Shown here in pieces: positions 19,216-28,720 of a stretch of 36,446 nt of DNA. The notes beneath the pieces are model-generated. The model was not told the origin of the DNA, ran no database searches, and was given only the letters and a program-made list of their open reading frames with translations. The stretch spans positions 79,727 through 116,172 of the forward strand of contig JBBHKE010001707.1 in the NCBI GenBank assembly GCA_037447655.1. The letters run 5' to 3'. Every line of letters starts with the position of its first letter. Within the stretch, counting starts at the first letter, position 1. This DNA is from Zygnema cylindricum (Eukaryota > Streptophyta > Zygnematophyceae > Zygnematales > Zygnemataceae). Made by a program: the position numbers and the translations under genes.

Positions 19216-20450
19216 GTTAATGAATTCTAAACATCTACATATCGGCTCACAAACATAATCGAGAGCGAAGCTGATTATTCCATGCCGACAGCTCCACACA
19301 ATAACCATACAGCTGCCGATACGCTAACTCTTCGATTATATCGTACGGAAATGGTTGTACTTGTGATTTTCTGTGCACTTTTATGATTTCTGTGAAGATC
19401 ACCTGCCAGCGTACATGAAAGCATGAAACTTACCAAAAATTTAGCCGTTGCTTCATAAACTCCGATCAGGTGCCAAAAGTGGTAATTTCAAGGTTTTTCA
19501 ATTATTTGTATATGACCGTCAGATTCCTGCGCTAATTCATATGGACGGTCGGATTTTCCCAATCTTTGAAACAAGCTATGAAATGACCACTTTTGGCCCC
19601 TGAAGGAGCGGAGCCCTTCGTTTATTTTCACCGGCGACGATTTGTTCTACGATGCGATAAATTCTCCGCATGTACGGAAAAATCGTTTCGTTAGCATCGT
19701 TGAACTACTTTGACTTTTGAGATTTAAATGTCCTTTTATAATTGCTTACGTGGACAAAGTCTGCTATTTTGGCAGAAAACTACATGGAGCGGTCAACAGT
19801 TTCCTGGGACTGTTCCTTTCCGTATTTAATTATTTTATTACTTTATTCTTGTTCAAAAACTTACCATGAGAACCTGAAATCATTACCTTTCCGCCACTCT
19901 GAATGGCTGCTTCTACAAATCTCCGTTTTTGTCGCTTGAACTTTCAGTACGTCAGATGTCTAAACCAGCTAAGCCCGACACTCTGTACGGATAATCGAAG
20001 AAAGTCGCGACGCCAGGAGATCAAAACAGCGAAAAGTCGCACCGACAAAGCGAGCATTGGCGCCGACATTTTGGACTCTTCGAATTTTCGTTGCGCGTGT
20101 TTCGACCGACGCCTGAGGAATTCCCTGTGACAGCCTGTCACAAAGCCAGCGCCTCAATAAAAGTCGCGAAGTCGACAATTCAAAAAATCATCACTTCGCT
20201 CTTTCCCTTCTCACTCCACTGTCCAGCTCTCTCTACCTCTCTCTCCTCCTCTCTCTCTCTCTCTCTACCTCTCACCTCTCCACTCTCACCTCTCTCTCTC
20301 TTTTATTTTTTCTTTCCTTTCACATACAAACTCTTATTTTCTGTCTTCAAAACCCACTTTCCCCTTTCTCCTTTGTCGAGTTTTTTTGACCCTTTTGGAG
20401 CTTATTCTCCTCCGTCGGATTCACTCTCCCCTCTTTCTCTCCCAGTACCG
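19216..20450. other. Upstream region of the FAS1 gene
   Basis: No gene recognised in 19216-20200. A near-perfect palindrome TGTGACAGCCTGTCACA lies at 20125-20141 and contains the TGACAG word bound by TALE homeodomain proteins in plants; function here is untested. From about 20210 the sequence is CT-rich and runs into the start codon, as in many plant leaders; no clear TATA box was identified. Confidence 0.4.
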
Positions 20451-20844
20451 ATGGCTCTCCTCCGCCTGGCTCCTCTCCTGGTCCTCTCTCTCTCCCTCTC
20501 CCTCTCCCTCCTCCTGGGCCCTGCGCACGCCCAGCCGCGCACCACCTCGGAGTTGATCTGGGCGATGCAGACGAGAATCAAGGCAAGCGAGAACTACGGG
20601 AACTTCCAGAAGTACTTCTACGCCTCCAGTGAGAACACCTCTCTCTCTCTCTCTCCCTCTCTCTCTCTCTCTCCAACTCTCTCTCACCCTCTCTCCCCCT
20701 CCCTTTCTTTCTCCCTCCCTCTCTGAAAATCTCCCTCTCACCTTCTTCCACTCTTTCTTTTTCTAAAACTATCTCTCTCTCTCGCTTGACTTTCCCTCAC
20801 CCTCTCTATCTTCCTCACTTGCCTTCTCTCTCGTTCCTCTCTCT

Positions 20845-20899
<55 letters not shown>

Positions 20900-22086
20900 C
20901 TCGCTGTTTAATTCTCCCATAGCAATATCATGGCAGGTAACTCTTATGTTTCCCCGTCTCCCTCATTCACATGGTAATATCCGATTTCATTCTCTTCTGA
21001 CTCCCTCTCTCTACACCTTATGGTGATCTCTAACTAGCTCTCTTTTTTGTCTCTCACTCTTCTTTTTACCCATGTTGTAACATTCTGCTATCCTTCCCTT
21101 AATAATAATATTTCATTACCCCTCTCTGCTCTTTCCCTCTTTCACTCCCACTTCCCAACCCTTAACTCCCTCCCTCTCCCTCTCCTTCTCCCTCTCCCTC
21201 TCCCTCACTCTCTCCCTCTCTCTCTCATCCGCCTGGTAATATTTGATTTCTTTCTCTTATCTTTCCCTCTCAATACCACGTGGTGATCTTCAGCTAGCTC
21301 TCTCTTTTCTCTCTCTTCCCTCTTATCCAGCCTTACTCTTAACAAAGATACCTCATTGCCTCTCACTCCCTCCACTCCCAAAACCCAACTCTTAACTCCC
21401 TCCCTAACCCACTCCCTCTCCTTCTCCCTCTCCCTCTCCCTCTCTCTCCCTCTCTCTCTCAGCCGCCCCTCTCGCCCTCTTCGACCTGATCGAGAGCGGC
21501 GTCTCCGTCACTGTCCTCGTCCCCTCCAACAAGGCCCTCGCAAAAATTCCCGAATCCGTCAAAACCCACAATGTCACTTTTGGCGCCATCGTTCTCTTCA
21601 ACTCCCTCAAGGGCCGAGTCACCATCCACGACCTCGCCAAGGCCCGGATCGGCGCCACGTGGAAGTCGCTGTACGCTAATGCTGACGTCACCAAAGTTGT
21701 CGCTTCCACAAAATCCAAATATGGGCTCAAGATTTCCGGCGCCACCAAATCCTCTGCCGTCGTGGACGTACGGAAGGGTAACTTTTTTAAGAACGGCAAA
21801 CTTTACTGCCATGGTGAGTGAGACAAAAACAATTCGTCACGGCCAGGCACGATTTGTCACAGTTTTTTGTCTTTCGTGGTGTCGTGTTTGGCACAATTAT
21901 GGTCTGTTATGTCGTCTGTACGGCTGTTCCATGTTGCAGTCTGTTCCAGTCCTGTCTTGCTTTTGCTCCGAGCTATTTTTTGCTCTATTCTGTTTTGAGG
22001 AAGATTTTAGGAGACTTTTTGACACGTGGCATTCGTTTTTGCATCTGCCAGGTGTCACCTCCTACTTGGTGCCTAAAGGGTTGTGA
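20451..22086 (+). CDS. Secreted single-FAS1-domain (fasciclin-like) protein, three exons
   Basis: Spliced model: exons 20451-20628, 21463-21813 and 22052-22086 (178+351+35 nt), giving 187 residues and a UGA stop. Introns have GT-AG ends: TCCA|GTGAGA...CTCTCAG|CC and CATG|GTGAGT...TGCCAG|GT, with phases agreeing throughout. Residues 1-27 are a signal peptide (MALLRLAPLLVLSLSLSLSL..., AHA|Q). The FAS1 domain fills the rest: H1-like TVLVPSNKALAKIP near residue 75, an FNSLKG block, and the H2-like end FFKNGKLYCHGVTSYLVP. FAS1 proteins act at the cell surface or wall in adhesion. There is one FAS1 domain and no proline-rich arabinogalactan segment or GPI signal, unlike classical FLAs; it resembles the small FLA20/21-like group. 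Intron 1 (834 bp) is full of CT repeats. The tiny last exon supplies the conserved end of the domain. Confidence 0.85.
20635..21462. repeat. CT-rich microsatellites in FAS1 intron 1
   Basis: Blocks of (CT)n/(CTCCCT)n at about 20640-20725, 20765-20900, 21120-21230 and 21395-21460. The sentence-like pair TGGTAATAT(C/T)...GATTTC recurs near 20970 and 21233, suggesting internal duplication of intron sequence. Confidence 0.85.
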
Positions 22087-22440
22087 TCCACAGTTTCTCT
22101 TGGAGCACTTTTGACAGATACGGGTTTCAAATTTATGGGTTTGGCCCCAATATTTTATCATCGGAGTTTGTTTCACTCGACAAATTGAATATATTCTACA
22201 TTGAGTTTTAGACAATAGGTGGATGGATAAATAACTGCTTGCAAAAATCAAATTCCTTGTTTTTAAATTTTCAGAGATGAGGCACAAATTTGACATAGGT
22301 TTCTGTTAGGGCATTGTAGGATAGCTTTTAGTGATATGAAAGCACCAAATGTGGTTTTATTTTGTATAGTACACAAAAAGAGTAACGGTATCTTCCAAAA
22401 TAGCTTGTAATAAAGAAGGTTTCAATAAAGAGATATTCAA
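22087..22440 (+). other. Probable 3' UTR of the FAS1 gene
   Basis: Follows the UGA stop. Two AATAAAG words (about 22409 and 22424) are candidate polyadenylation signals. No other feature is seen. Confidence 0.45.
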
Positions 22441-22559
22441 AGTTCACGTTTTCCTCTCCTTCATTTCCATGAATTTAATTTGTGGATGATTTTTGCAACT
22501 TGCATGTTTGTTTCAATGAATTTTCTTTTTAAGTACCTTGTGCATTCTGTATGCACCTG

Positions 22560-22658
22560 ATGGTTTTTTTCCGCTCCCCCCCTCCCTCCTTTATCTTCTC
22601 TGGATTCCTCCCCACCCGTCCAGTCTTCACTGCCTCTCCTGTTTTACATCTCTCCGTT

Positions 22659-22696
<38 letters not shown>

Positions 22697-23301
22697 TCTC
22701 TCTTTTTCTCTATACCACTCCTTAAATTTTCCCTTTTTTTTCTATTTCCCACTCCCTCTTTTTTCAATTTTGTTGCTATCCGTCTCTTGAACTTTTCCTT
22801 TTTCATCTTTCTCCCTCCGTCTTCTCTATCTCTTTCTCCCTCGCCTTCTCTATATCTTACCTAGTTTCAGTCTCTCTCCCTCCTTTCTTCCTCCTTTCCT
22901 CCCTATCTCTCATTCTCTCTCCCTCCTCCATCCCTCTATATCCCTCTCTCTCCCTCTCTCCCTCTTTCTCCCTCTCTATGTTCTTCTTTTATGTTACACT
23001 TTTACTTCTTCGGTTCAAACCAATTATGTATTAATCATTATTTTTTTTAACTATTCTTAGATCAATAAACGAAAATTTCACTTCAGAATGACGTTTTCAT
23101 CGATCCTTTGTTTTTTCTTCACAATCATTTTCCCGTCCTTTTTCTCTTTTTCCGTTCCTTTATCTCTTCCCGTTTCCTTTTCCTTTCCCGGTTTTCTTTT
23201 CCTTTTCCCATTTCCTTTTCCTTTCGCCTTTTCCTTTACCTTTTCCCGTTCCCTTTCCTGTTTCCTTTCTTTTTGTTTTCTTTCTCTTTTCCAGTTTCCT
23301 T
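22560..23301. repeat. CT-rich microsatellite and TTTCC minisatellite, left half
   Basis: 22560-22985 is (CT)n-rich with C and T runs. 23100-23301 is a degenerate array of CTTTTCCTTTCCCG-like units that is cut by Copia-2 and resumes at 29380. No gene is seen between 22440 and 23301. Confidence 0.9.
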
Positions 23302-23962
23302 TGTTGGATTATTGTCGTTTCGCGGTATTTCTGCGAAGCGTCATACCAACTTATATTTGTTTGACGCGAACTGTCGCGTCATCATACAAAAAAGTACGAT
23401 GTCGTTTCGCGACAGTACTTTTGTTGTTCGCGAACGAAACATACTATTTCGTTTCGCGTCACTCGTTTTGTTTCGTGCGCAGGTGTTTCAATTTGCGTGC
23501 AGGTGTGTTCGTGAAGCGACACGTGTTAAGTCAACGTTTGGAGTTTGTTGTTTCGAAGGAAGAAGCGTGTGCGCCTTCCTTCGTGGAACTTTCATTGAAG
23601 AGTGCACAGTCAGCTAGGGACAGACTTCGTCGCTACGTTAAGTTTTGCTTGTCTTATCTTGTTGTCTCTTAGTTGCGGAGTAGCGAGTATATATAGGCAG
23701 CAGTGTACATGTGCAGAGTAATCTATCAATTGTATCTTACATGATTGAATCATAGAGGATTTGATATTGGAGTAAGAGATTATTTAAAGAGGATAGAGAA
23801 GAGAGAGAAGAGAGAAGAGAGATGATGTAAAGAGGCTTCGGCCAAGAACACTTATAAATCTTTTTGGCTGAATATTCCTCTTGTCTTTATGAGCTTCCGC
23901 TGTGTAATGATTTATGTTTTATGAATTATTTTAAGTGAAACTCTTTGGCTTTAGATCCTACA
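23302..23962 (+). repeat. Copia-2 5' LTR
   Basis: 661 bp, TG...CA. TATA box TATATATA at 23688-23695. Two inverted repeats: AAAAGTA/TACTTTT with inner TGTCG/CGACA (23390-23422), and CGAAGGAAG/CTTCCTTCG (23554-23583). Confidence 0.95.
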
Positions 23963-23964
23963 AT

Positions 23965-23976
23965 TGGTATCGGAGC
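23965..23976 (+). other. Copia-2 primer-binding site
   Basis: TGGTATCGGAGC, two bases after the LTR, complementary to initiator-Met tRNA with one mismatch; same variant as in Copia-1. Confidence 0.88.
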
Positions 23977-24003
23977 TAGTGCTTCGAGATAGAGAGGGAG
24001 AGC

Positions 24004-24282
24004 ATGGGGAGGAAGAAGAATAGAAATACTCCTTCCCCCATGTCGACTTCGGAGAGAGCAAGAGAGTTCAGTTTTTCGGGTTCTCAATTTGAGGAGACTC
24101 GGAATACGGAGAGAAAATTTGAGGAGATGTTCGATACATTAATGAGATATGTAGATTCACGATTTCAAACTCAATCTAGTGAGAAAAGAGAATTTGCTTC
24201 ATTTCAGGCTGCCGATCCATTCAGTGGAGGAGCTAATGAGAGTGAGATAAAAGAGAGAATTAGAAAGGTAAAGCAAAGGTAG
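24004..24282 (+). CDS. Copia-2 Gag N-terminal fragment
   Basis: Starts MGRKKNRNTPSPMSTSERAR and includes REFSFSGSQFEET, both homologous to the broken start of Copia-1 Gag. The homologous frame (KVEEDSDFEEALDNEDDYN) continues in a different phase after about 24260; the rest of this frame up to the UAG at 24280 is out of phase. Confidence 0.8.
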   Translation: MGRKKNRNTPSPMSTSERAREFSFSGSQFEETRNTERKFEEMFDTLMRYVDSRFQTQSSEKREFASFQAADPFSGGANESEIKERIRKVKQR

Positions 24283-24308
24283 AGGAAGATTCAGATTTTG
24301 AAGAGGCA

Positions 24309-24958
24309 TTGGATAACGAAGATGATTATAATATGTCGGGGAAATCCATGGCCTTTAATGGCACCAATTATGCGGTTTGGAAGAAATTTATTTCAAATCA
24401 ACTTATTCTCAAGAGGCTTTGGAGGATTGTCAATGGAGGAGAAGATGCCAACGGAGAGCAAGGCACGTGCTCAATGGAGGTTGAAGGATATTGCGGCAAC
24501 AACCGGTTTGATGAAGAATTGCACTTCTTCGGTGCTTGATCATTTCCTCGCTCACCGGCACGGCCCATGAGTGTTGGCAAGTACTTGAGGAGCAATATGA
24601 GAAAGGCGTTGAGAACAAGGGTCAATATGTTTATACGGACTTTATGAATTTTAAAATCAAATCAAATGAAGTGATGGATGATGCCGTGAAGCGCTTCAAT
24701 ATTATACTCGAGCAATTACTCAACAATGGCCGAGTTATTTTGGATGCGGATAAATTAAGCGTGTTTGTTAACACTTTGCCGGATAAGCTTTCGCATCTTA
24801 AAGCTATTATACGAGCAAAGGCGGATAATACTTTCGGATTCACCGTTAATTTTATCAAAATGTCGGAGGGAACTCCATCGGCTTCTTCAAGTGGAGGAGG
24901 AGGAGTTCTAAACTCTACTAATCCCGAAACCCCGGATCTTAACTATGCCGGGTGGTAG
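24309..24958 (+). pseudogene. Copia-2 Gag capsid region, frame-shifted
   Basis: Three frames share one Gag homologue. 24309 to about 24450 carries SGKSMAFNGTNYAVWKKFIS and RLWRIVNGG. About 24450 to 24560 carries KDIAATTGLMKN and SSVLDHFLAH. About 24560 to 24950 carries TAHECWQVLEEQYEKG and MDDAVKRFNIILEQLLNNGR. All match the single-frame Gag of Copia-1. Gag would form the particle shell; this copy cannot encode it without the shifts. Confidence 0.85.
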
Positions 24959-25535
24959 AGGAGGTGGTAGAGGAGGTGGCCCGAGAGGTGGTGGTAGCGG
25001 CCGAGGCAACAAGAGGGAGCAAGGTCGTCCACCGAAGATCCCTTCGGATCTTTCCAATGTGACATGCTACCGGTGTAACCGGCTTGGACACTTGTCATCC
25101 TCTTGTCCGGATAAGGACAAGCAATGTCATTCTTGTGGTAAGTGGGGACATACGATTTCTCAATGTTATTCGAAGAGTCGAGATTCCGGAGGTGGAAGAG
25201 GAGCTAGAGGAGGTGATAGAGGCGCCCGAGGTGGCGCTCGAAGAGGAGGCCGCGGTGGTGGTCGTGGTTATGGTAATGCTAATTACTTCGACTATGGTAA
25301 TGAAACCGGTGATGTTTTTCCGGTTCTTAACCTTACCCTTGATTCGGTGAGTAGTGAAGGAAATTTAGAGAAGGAGTGGATTATTGATACGGGGGCATCT
25401 CACCATGTTTGCATGGATGCTACCTTGTTTGATGATATGAGGGAACTCACGGTTCCAAAGTTTATTACGGTTGCAAGCGGCCATGTCATTTCGGTTGGAA
25501 CGGTTGGCACAGTTCGGCTTGATCTTCTTTCATAG
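24945..25535 (+). CDS. Copia-2 nucleocapsid zinc knuckles and protease
   Basis: Gly/Arg-rich stretch, then two CCHC knuckles in one frame (CYRCNRLGHLSSSC and CHSCGKWGHTISQC), another RGG-rich stretch and the protease motif EWIIDTGASHHVC. The frame ends at UAG (25533-25535), directly followed in phase by DNDGKEKSTEYRVQN and the next segment. The Copia-1 residue at this UAG appears to be Trp, so a TGG-to-TAG change is one explanation. Confidence 0.88.
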   Translation: MPGGRGGGRGGGPRGGGSGRGNKREQGRPPKIPSDLSNVTCYRCNRLGHLSSSCPDKDKQCHSCGKWGHTISQCYSKSRDSGGGRGARGGDRGARGGARRGGRGGGRGYGNANYFDYGNETGDVFPVLNLTLDSVSSEGNLEKEWIIDTGASHHVCMDATLFDDMRELTVPKFITVASGHVISVGTVGTVRLDLLS

Positions 25536-25610
25536 GATAATGATGGGAAAGAAAAATCGACGGAGTATCGTGTTCAAAATACTCTTTACATTCCGGACGG
25601 TTCGGTCAAT

Positions 25611-26072
25611 TTGTTAAGCGTTCCACAAATCCAAAAGAGTGGTGGAAGCTTACTTGCGAGAGGTGATCAATCTATTGAGATTTGGAATGAGAAGGGGAAT
25701 GTAATTGGAGAAGGAGTTGTAACGGATGCGAATCATAGTCGGCTCTTATGGAGGAGGCCGAAATCTAAAGTTCCCACCAAGGGAATTTCACACGAAATTT
25801 CGGAGTTGAAAGGTGATCTTACCTTATGGCATCATCGAATGTGTCACACATCCGAGGTAAGTTTGAAGAAGATGATTCGTCATTCTTCGGTGAGGGGTTT
25901 GGACCTCGCATCCGGTGAGAAGGTGAATGGATGTGGAGGATGTAGCAAAGGACGTCAAGTTCGGAAATCTCATCCGAATAAAGACATCAAGCATCGAGCT
26001 CAAAGTCCTTTGGAGGTTGTTCACATCGATCTTTGTCGACATATTAAACCCGAGACAATTGGAGGTAACTAG
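25611..26072 (+). CDS. Copia-2 pre-integrase and zinc-binding region
   Basis: In phase with the preceding protease frame. Contains LTLWHHRMCHTSEVSLKK, CGGCSKGRQ and the first catalytic Asp in LEVVHIDLC. It is interrupted by UAG at 26070-26072 in GGN*YTLV, where Copia-1 has Gln (GGNQYIMV). The frame then continues into the catalytic core. Confidence 0.88.
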   Translation: MLSVPQIQKSGGSLLARGDQSIEIWNEKGNVIGEGVVTDANHSRLLWRRPKSKVPTKGISHEISELKGDLTLWHHRMCHTSEVSLKKMIRHSSVRGLDLASGEKVNGCGGCSKGRQVRKSHPNKDIKHRAQSPLEVVHIDLCRHIKPETIGGN

Positions 26073-26078
26073 TATACT

Positions 26079-26507
26079 TTGGTGATTGTTGATGACTTCT
26101 CTCGGAAGTCATGGGTGTATTTATTAAAAAATAAATCGGATGCATTTGAAAAACTTAAAGAATGGCATGTAATGGCCGAAAGGCAAATTGATAAGAAACT
26201 TAAATCCATTCGTTCGGATAATGGAGGGGAGTTTGTTGTTTTTGAGGGGTATTGTAAGGAGTGGGGGATAAGGCATCAATTCACGGCGTTTTATTCTCCG
26301 GAGTCAAATGGAGTGGCCGAGAGGAAGAATCGTACCTTACAAGATATGGTCCGTGCGATGGTCATAGCTCCGGACGAGAGATGTTTTTTTGGGGAGATGC
26401 GATTCTTACGGCGAATTATATTTGTAAGCGAAGACTCACTTCAGTTTCCGGAAGTAAAACACCGGAGGATTTATGGAGTGGTAGAAAGCCCACGGTTCAT
26501 CATTTGA
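26079..26507 (+). CDS. Copia-2 integrase core
   Basis: In phase with the previous segment across the UAG. Carries IVDDFSRKSWVYLLKNKSDA, IRSDNGGEFVVF (catalytic Asp) and YSPESNGVAERKNRTL (catalytic Glu). After about 26390 the homologous reading moves to the frame of 26261-26827, so the last 40 codons here are not integrase. Confidence 0.87.
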   Translation: MVIVDDFSRKSWVYLLKNKSDAFEKLKEWHVMAERQIDKKLKSIRSDNGGEFVVFEGYCKEWGIRHQFTAFYSPESNGVAERKNRTLQDMVRAMVIAPDERCFFGEMRFLRRIIFVSEDSLQFPEVKHRRIYGVVESPRFII

Positions 26508-26827
26508 GAATTTGGGGATGTCATGCTACGGCTTATGTGGAATCAATTAAGAGGAAAGGGATATTTGCACCAAGGAGTTGGCCCGGAATTTTTATTGGAT
26601 ATAGTGCGAAGGGGAGTTTATACCGAGTATATGATCCGGCTCGTCACACCGTGGAGGAATCTCGGAATGTAGATTTTCATGAGGATCTCAAATCCGCCAT
26701 GAATTCCGTTGGAAATGTAAAGAAAATTTGGATTTTTATGAGGAGAGTGAAATTGAGAGTTTTCCGTTCATTGGGGATTCGGAATCCGATGTGGAAGCGA
26801 ATGAGAAAACTAAGAAAAACAATTTGA
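26261..26827 (+). CDS. Copia-2 integrase C-terminal part
   Basis: The homologous section runs from about 26390 (WGDAILTANYICKRRLTSVS) through VHHLRIWGCHATAYV to YSAKGSLYRVYDPARHTVEE and NVDFHEDLKSAM. It leaves this frame near 26720, where 26728-27126 takes over. Confidence 0.83.
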   Translation: MGDKASIHGVLFSGVKWSGREEESYLTRYGPCDGHSSGREMFFWGDAILTANYICKRRLTSVSGSKTPEDLWSGRKPTVHHLRIWGCHATAYVESIKRKGIFAPRSWPGIFIGYSAKGSLYRVYDPARHTVEESRNVDFHEDLKSAMNSVGNVKKIWIFMRRVKLRVFRSLGIRNPMWKRMRKLRKTI

Positions 26828-27126
26828 AGAAATCGGTTGAAGTTGAATTTGAAAGTAAGAGTAATGGATCTTTGGATTCCCGAGTGCGTTCGAACATTCG
26901 GAAATCTCAAAGCTCTAAATCGAGTTCTAAATCGAGTGAGAAGGAAATTGAAATTGAATCCGAGGAAGAGAAAGAGGAAAAGGAGGAGGAGCAAGTTATT
27001 AGGAGGAGCTCTCGGATAACAAAGGGGAAGAAACCGGAGAAACTCATTTACGATCGAAAAGGGGAAAATACATCAAATTCGCATTATTTTCTTTCCGATG
27101 CTAAAGAGACGGAGTTTCTTTTGTAG
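26728..27126 (+). CDS. Copia-2 integrase/RT linker ending in a UAG
   Basis: Acidic, Ser/Lys-rich linker (SSKSSSKSSEKEIEIESEEE), then RRSSRITKGKKPEKL and KETEFLL, as in Copia-1. It stops at UAG 27124-27126 followed by CAA UCA, and continues in the same frame into reverse transcriptase. Both elements have UAG at exactly this point. Confidence 0.86.
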   Translation: MDFYEESEIESFPFIGDSESDVEANEKTKKNNLKKSVEVEFESKSNGSLDSRVRSNIRKSQSSKSSSKSSEKEIEIESEEEKEEKEEEQVIRRSSRITKGKKPEKLIYDRKGENTSNSHYFLSDAKETEFLL

Positions 27127-27144
27127 CAATCACTTACGGAGAAT

Positions 27145-27522
27145 ATGACCGGCGACCCTCAATCTTATGTCGAGGCTAGGAGGTCGGTTGATTGGGAGAG
27201 TAAGTGGAAACCGGCGTGGGAGAAAGAGTTTAAGTCAGTGGTTGATAATCAAACTTTTGAGGAAGTGAAATTACCGGAGGGGAAAAATGCGATTGATGCA
27301 AAGTGGGTCTTTAAAACCAAAACTGGAGCGTCGGGTGAAATAATTAAGTACAAGGCGAGGCTTGTGTGTAAGGGGTTCCAACAACGTGAGGAAATCGATT
27401 TTAAGGAGACTTATGCTCCCGTGGTGAAGTTCGACTCACTACGGATTATTATTGCAATTGCAGCAATAGGGAAGAAGCACGTCTATCAAATGGACGTTAA
27501 AAACCGCGTTATTAAATGGTGA
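27145..27522 (+). CDS. Copia-2 reverse transcriptase N-terminal part
   Basis: In phase with 26728-27126 across the UAG. Contains TGDPQSYVEARRSVDWESKW, AKWVFKTKTGASGE and KARLVCKGFQQREE. The frame is lost near 27500 within the QMDV-TAFLNGELEEEVY block, where one or two bases differ from Copia-1. Confidence 0.88.
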   Translation: MTGDPQSYVEARRSVDWESKWKPAWEKEFKSVVDNQTFEEVKLPEGKNAIDAKWVFKTKTGASGEIIKYKARLVCKGFQQREEIDFKETYAPVVKFDSLRIIIAIAAIGKKHVYQMDVKNRVIKW

Positions 27523-27523
27523 G

Positions 27524-27808
27524 TTGGAGGAAGAGGTATATATGAAGGTACCGGAAGGTGTCTCTCCTTTGCAGGAAGGAAATGTATGGCGTTTGCGAAA
27601 GTCATTATATGGTTTGAAACAAGCACCACGCACTTGGTATTTGAGACTTCATCAAGTACTATTGAAGTTTGGATTTGTACGGACTACGTCCGATTTTGGA
27701 GTTTATGTGAAAGGTGAAGGAGTTGACCAAATCATCTTTTCCGTTTATGTGGATGATTTCTTGATGGCATGCGACAAGTTGGAGCGCATTAGTGAGTTGA
27801 AACGTTAG
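27524..27808 (+). CDS. Copia-2 reverse transcriptase catalytic part
   Basis: LEEEVYMKVPEG-type block, WRLRKSLYGLKQAPRTWYLR and the catalytic FSVYVDDFLMA. It ends at UAG 27806-27808 (ELKR*FGLHFKV) and continues in the same frame. Copia-1 has Tyr at the aligned position, though alignment there is loose. Confidence 0.88.
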   Translation: MEEEVYMKVPEGVSPLQEGNVWRLRKSLYGLKQAPRTWYLRLHQVLLKFGFVRTTSDFGVYVKGEGVDQIIFSVYVDDFLMACDKLERISELKR

Positions 27809-27856
27809 TTTGGTTTACATTTCAAAGTAACAGATCTTGGAGAGGTACGATATATT

Positions 27857-28687
27857 TTGGGGATTGAAGTGATACGTGACAAAGAGGGGAACATTAAATT
27901 GAGTCAAACTCAATATTGTAAAGAGATTTTGGAGAGATTTGGTATGTGTGACGCGAAACCGCTTTCTACACCGTTGGATACAAACCTACACATTCGTAAG
28001 TTTGAAGAAGAGGATTATATCGACGTACCATATCAAGAGGCGGTTGGTTCACTTATGTACCTTAGCGTTGGTACTCGTCCAGATATTTTGGCCGCGGTTT
28101 CCATCGTCAGCCGTTATTGTCACGAGCCAAAGAAGGCACACTGGGAGGCCGTACGACGTATCCTTCGATACTTGGTTGGTACGATTGATCTTAGACTTTT
28201 GTTTACTTCTGACAAAAAATCTTTGGACTGTGTTGGGTATTGTGACGCGGATTGGGCCGGCGATTTTGATTCAAGTAAGTCCACGTCAGGATATGCATTT
28301 ATTTTTGGAGGAGCTGCGATTTCGTGGAGTTCAAGGCTACAGCCTACAGTTGCGTTGAGTTCCACAGAATCTGAGTATATGGCTGCGTGTCATGCAGCTA
28401 AGGCATCTATTTGGATTAAGGAGATGTTACGTGAGATAAGCATTCCAATTGGTTGTATGACGATTTATTCTGACAGCATGAGTTCAATGGCGTTGGCGAA
28501 AAAACCTGTGTTTCACAAGAGGACGAAACACATCAGGATCCAATGGCATTTTGTAAGAGATTTGGTTACGGCAAATGAGATTGTATTTTCGTACGTACCA
28601 ACAAAAGAGGAAGCGGCTGATTTGTTGACAAAGGCTGGTACACATGATGTGTTTGAGAGGGGACGACCGAAACTTGGATTATTTTGA
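27857..28687 (+). CDS. Copia-2 reverse transcriptase end and RNase H
   Basis: In phase with the preceding segment. GIEVIRDKEGNIKLSQTQYC, GSLMYLSVGTRPDI, then RNase H with CDADWAGDFDSSKSTSGYAF, SSTESEYMAACHA, SDSMSSMAL and KRTKHIRIQWHFVRD. It terminates in UGA, as Copia-1 does. Confidence 0.92.
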   Translation: MGIEVIRDKEGNIKLSQTQYCKEILERFGMCDAKPLSTPLDTNLHIRKFEEEDYIDVPYQEAVGSLMYLSVGTRPDILAAVSIVSRYCHEPKKAHWEAVRRILRYLVGTIDLRLLFTSDKKSLDCVGYCDADWAGDFDSSKSTSGYAFIFGGAAISWSSRLQPTVALSSTESEYMAACHAAKASIWIKEMLREISIPIGCMTIYSDSMSSMALAKKPVFHKRTKHIRIQWHFVRDLVTANEIVFSYVPTKEEAADLLTKAGTHDVFERGRPKLGLF

Positions 28688-28708
28688 AGAGTTTGGCGAT
28701 TTCGACAA

Positions 28709-28720
28709 TAAGAGGGGAAT
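28709..28720 (+). other. Copia-2 polypurine tract
   Basis: TAAGAGGGGAAT directly before the TGTTGG start of the 3' LTR; expected plus-strand primer. Confidence 0.8.

Noticed and set aside
20091-20450. Open frame extending upstream of the FAS1 start codon
   Set aside because: The signal peptide begins at 20451; upstream codons translate a CT-rich leader.
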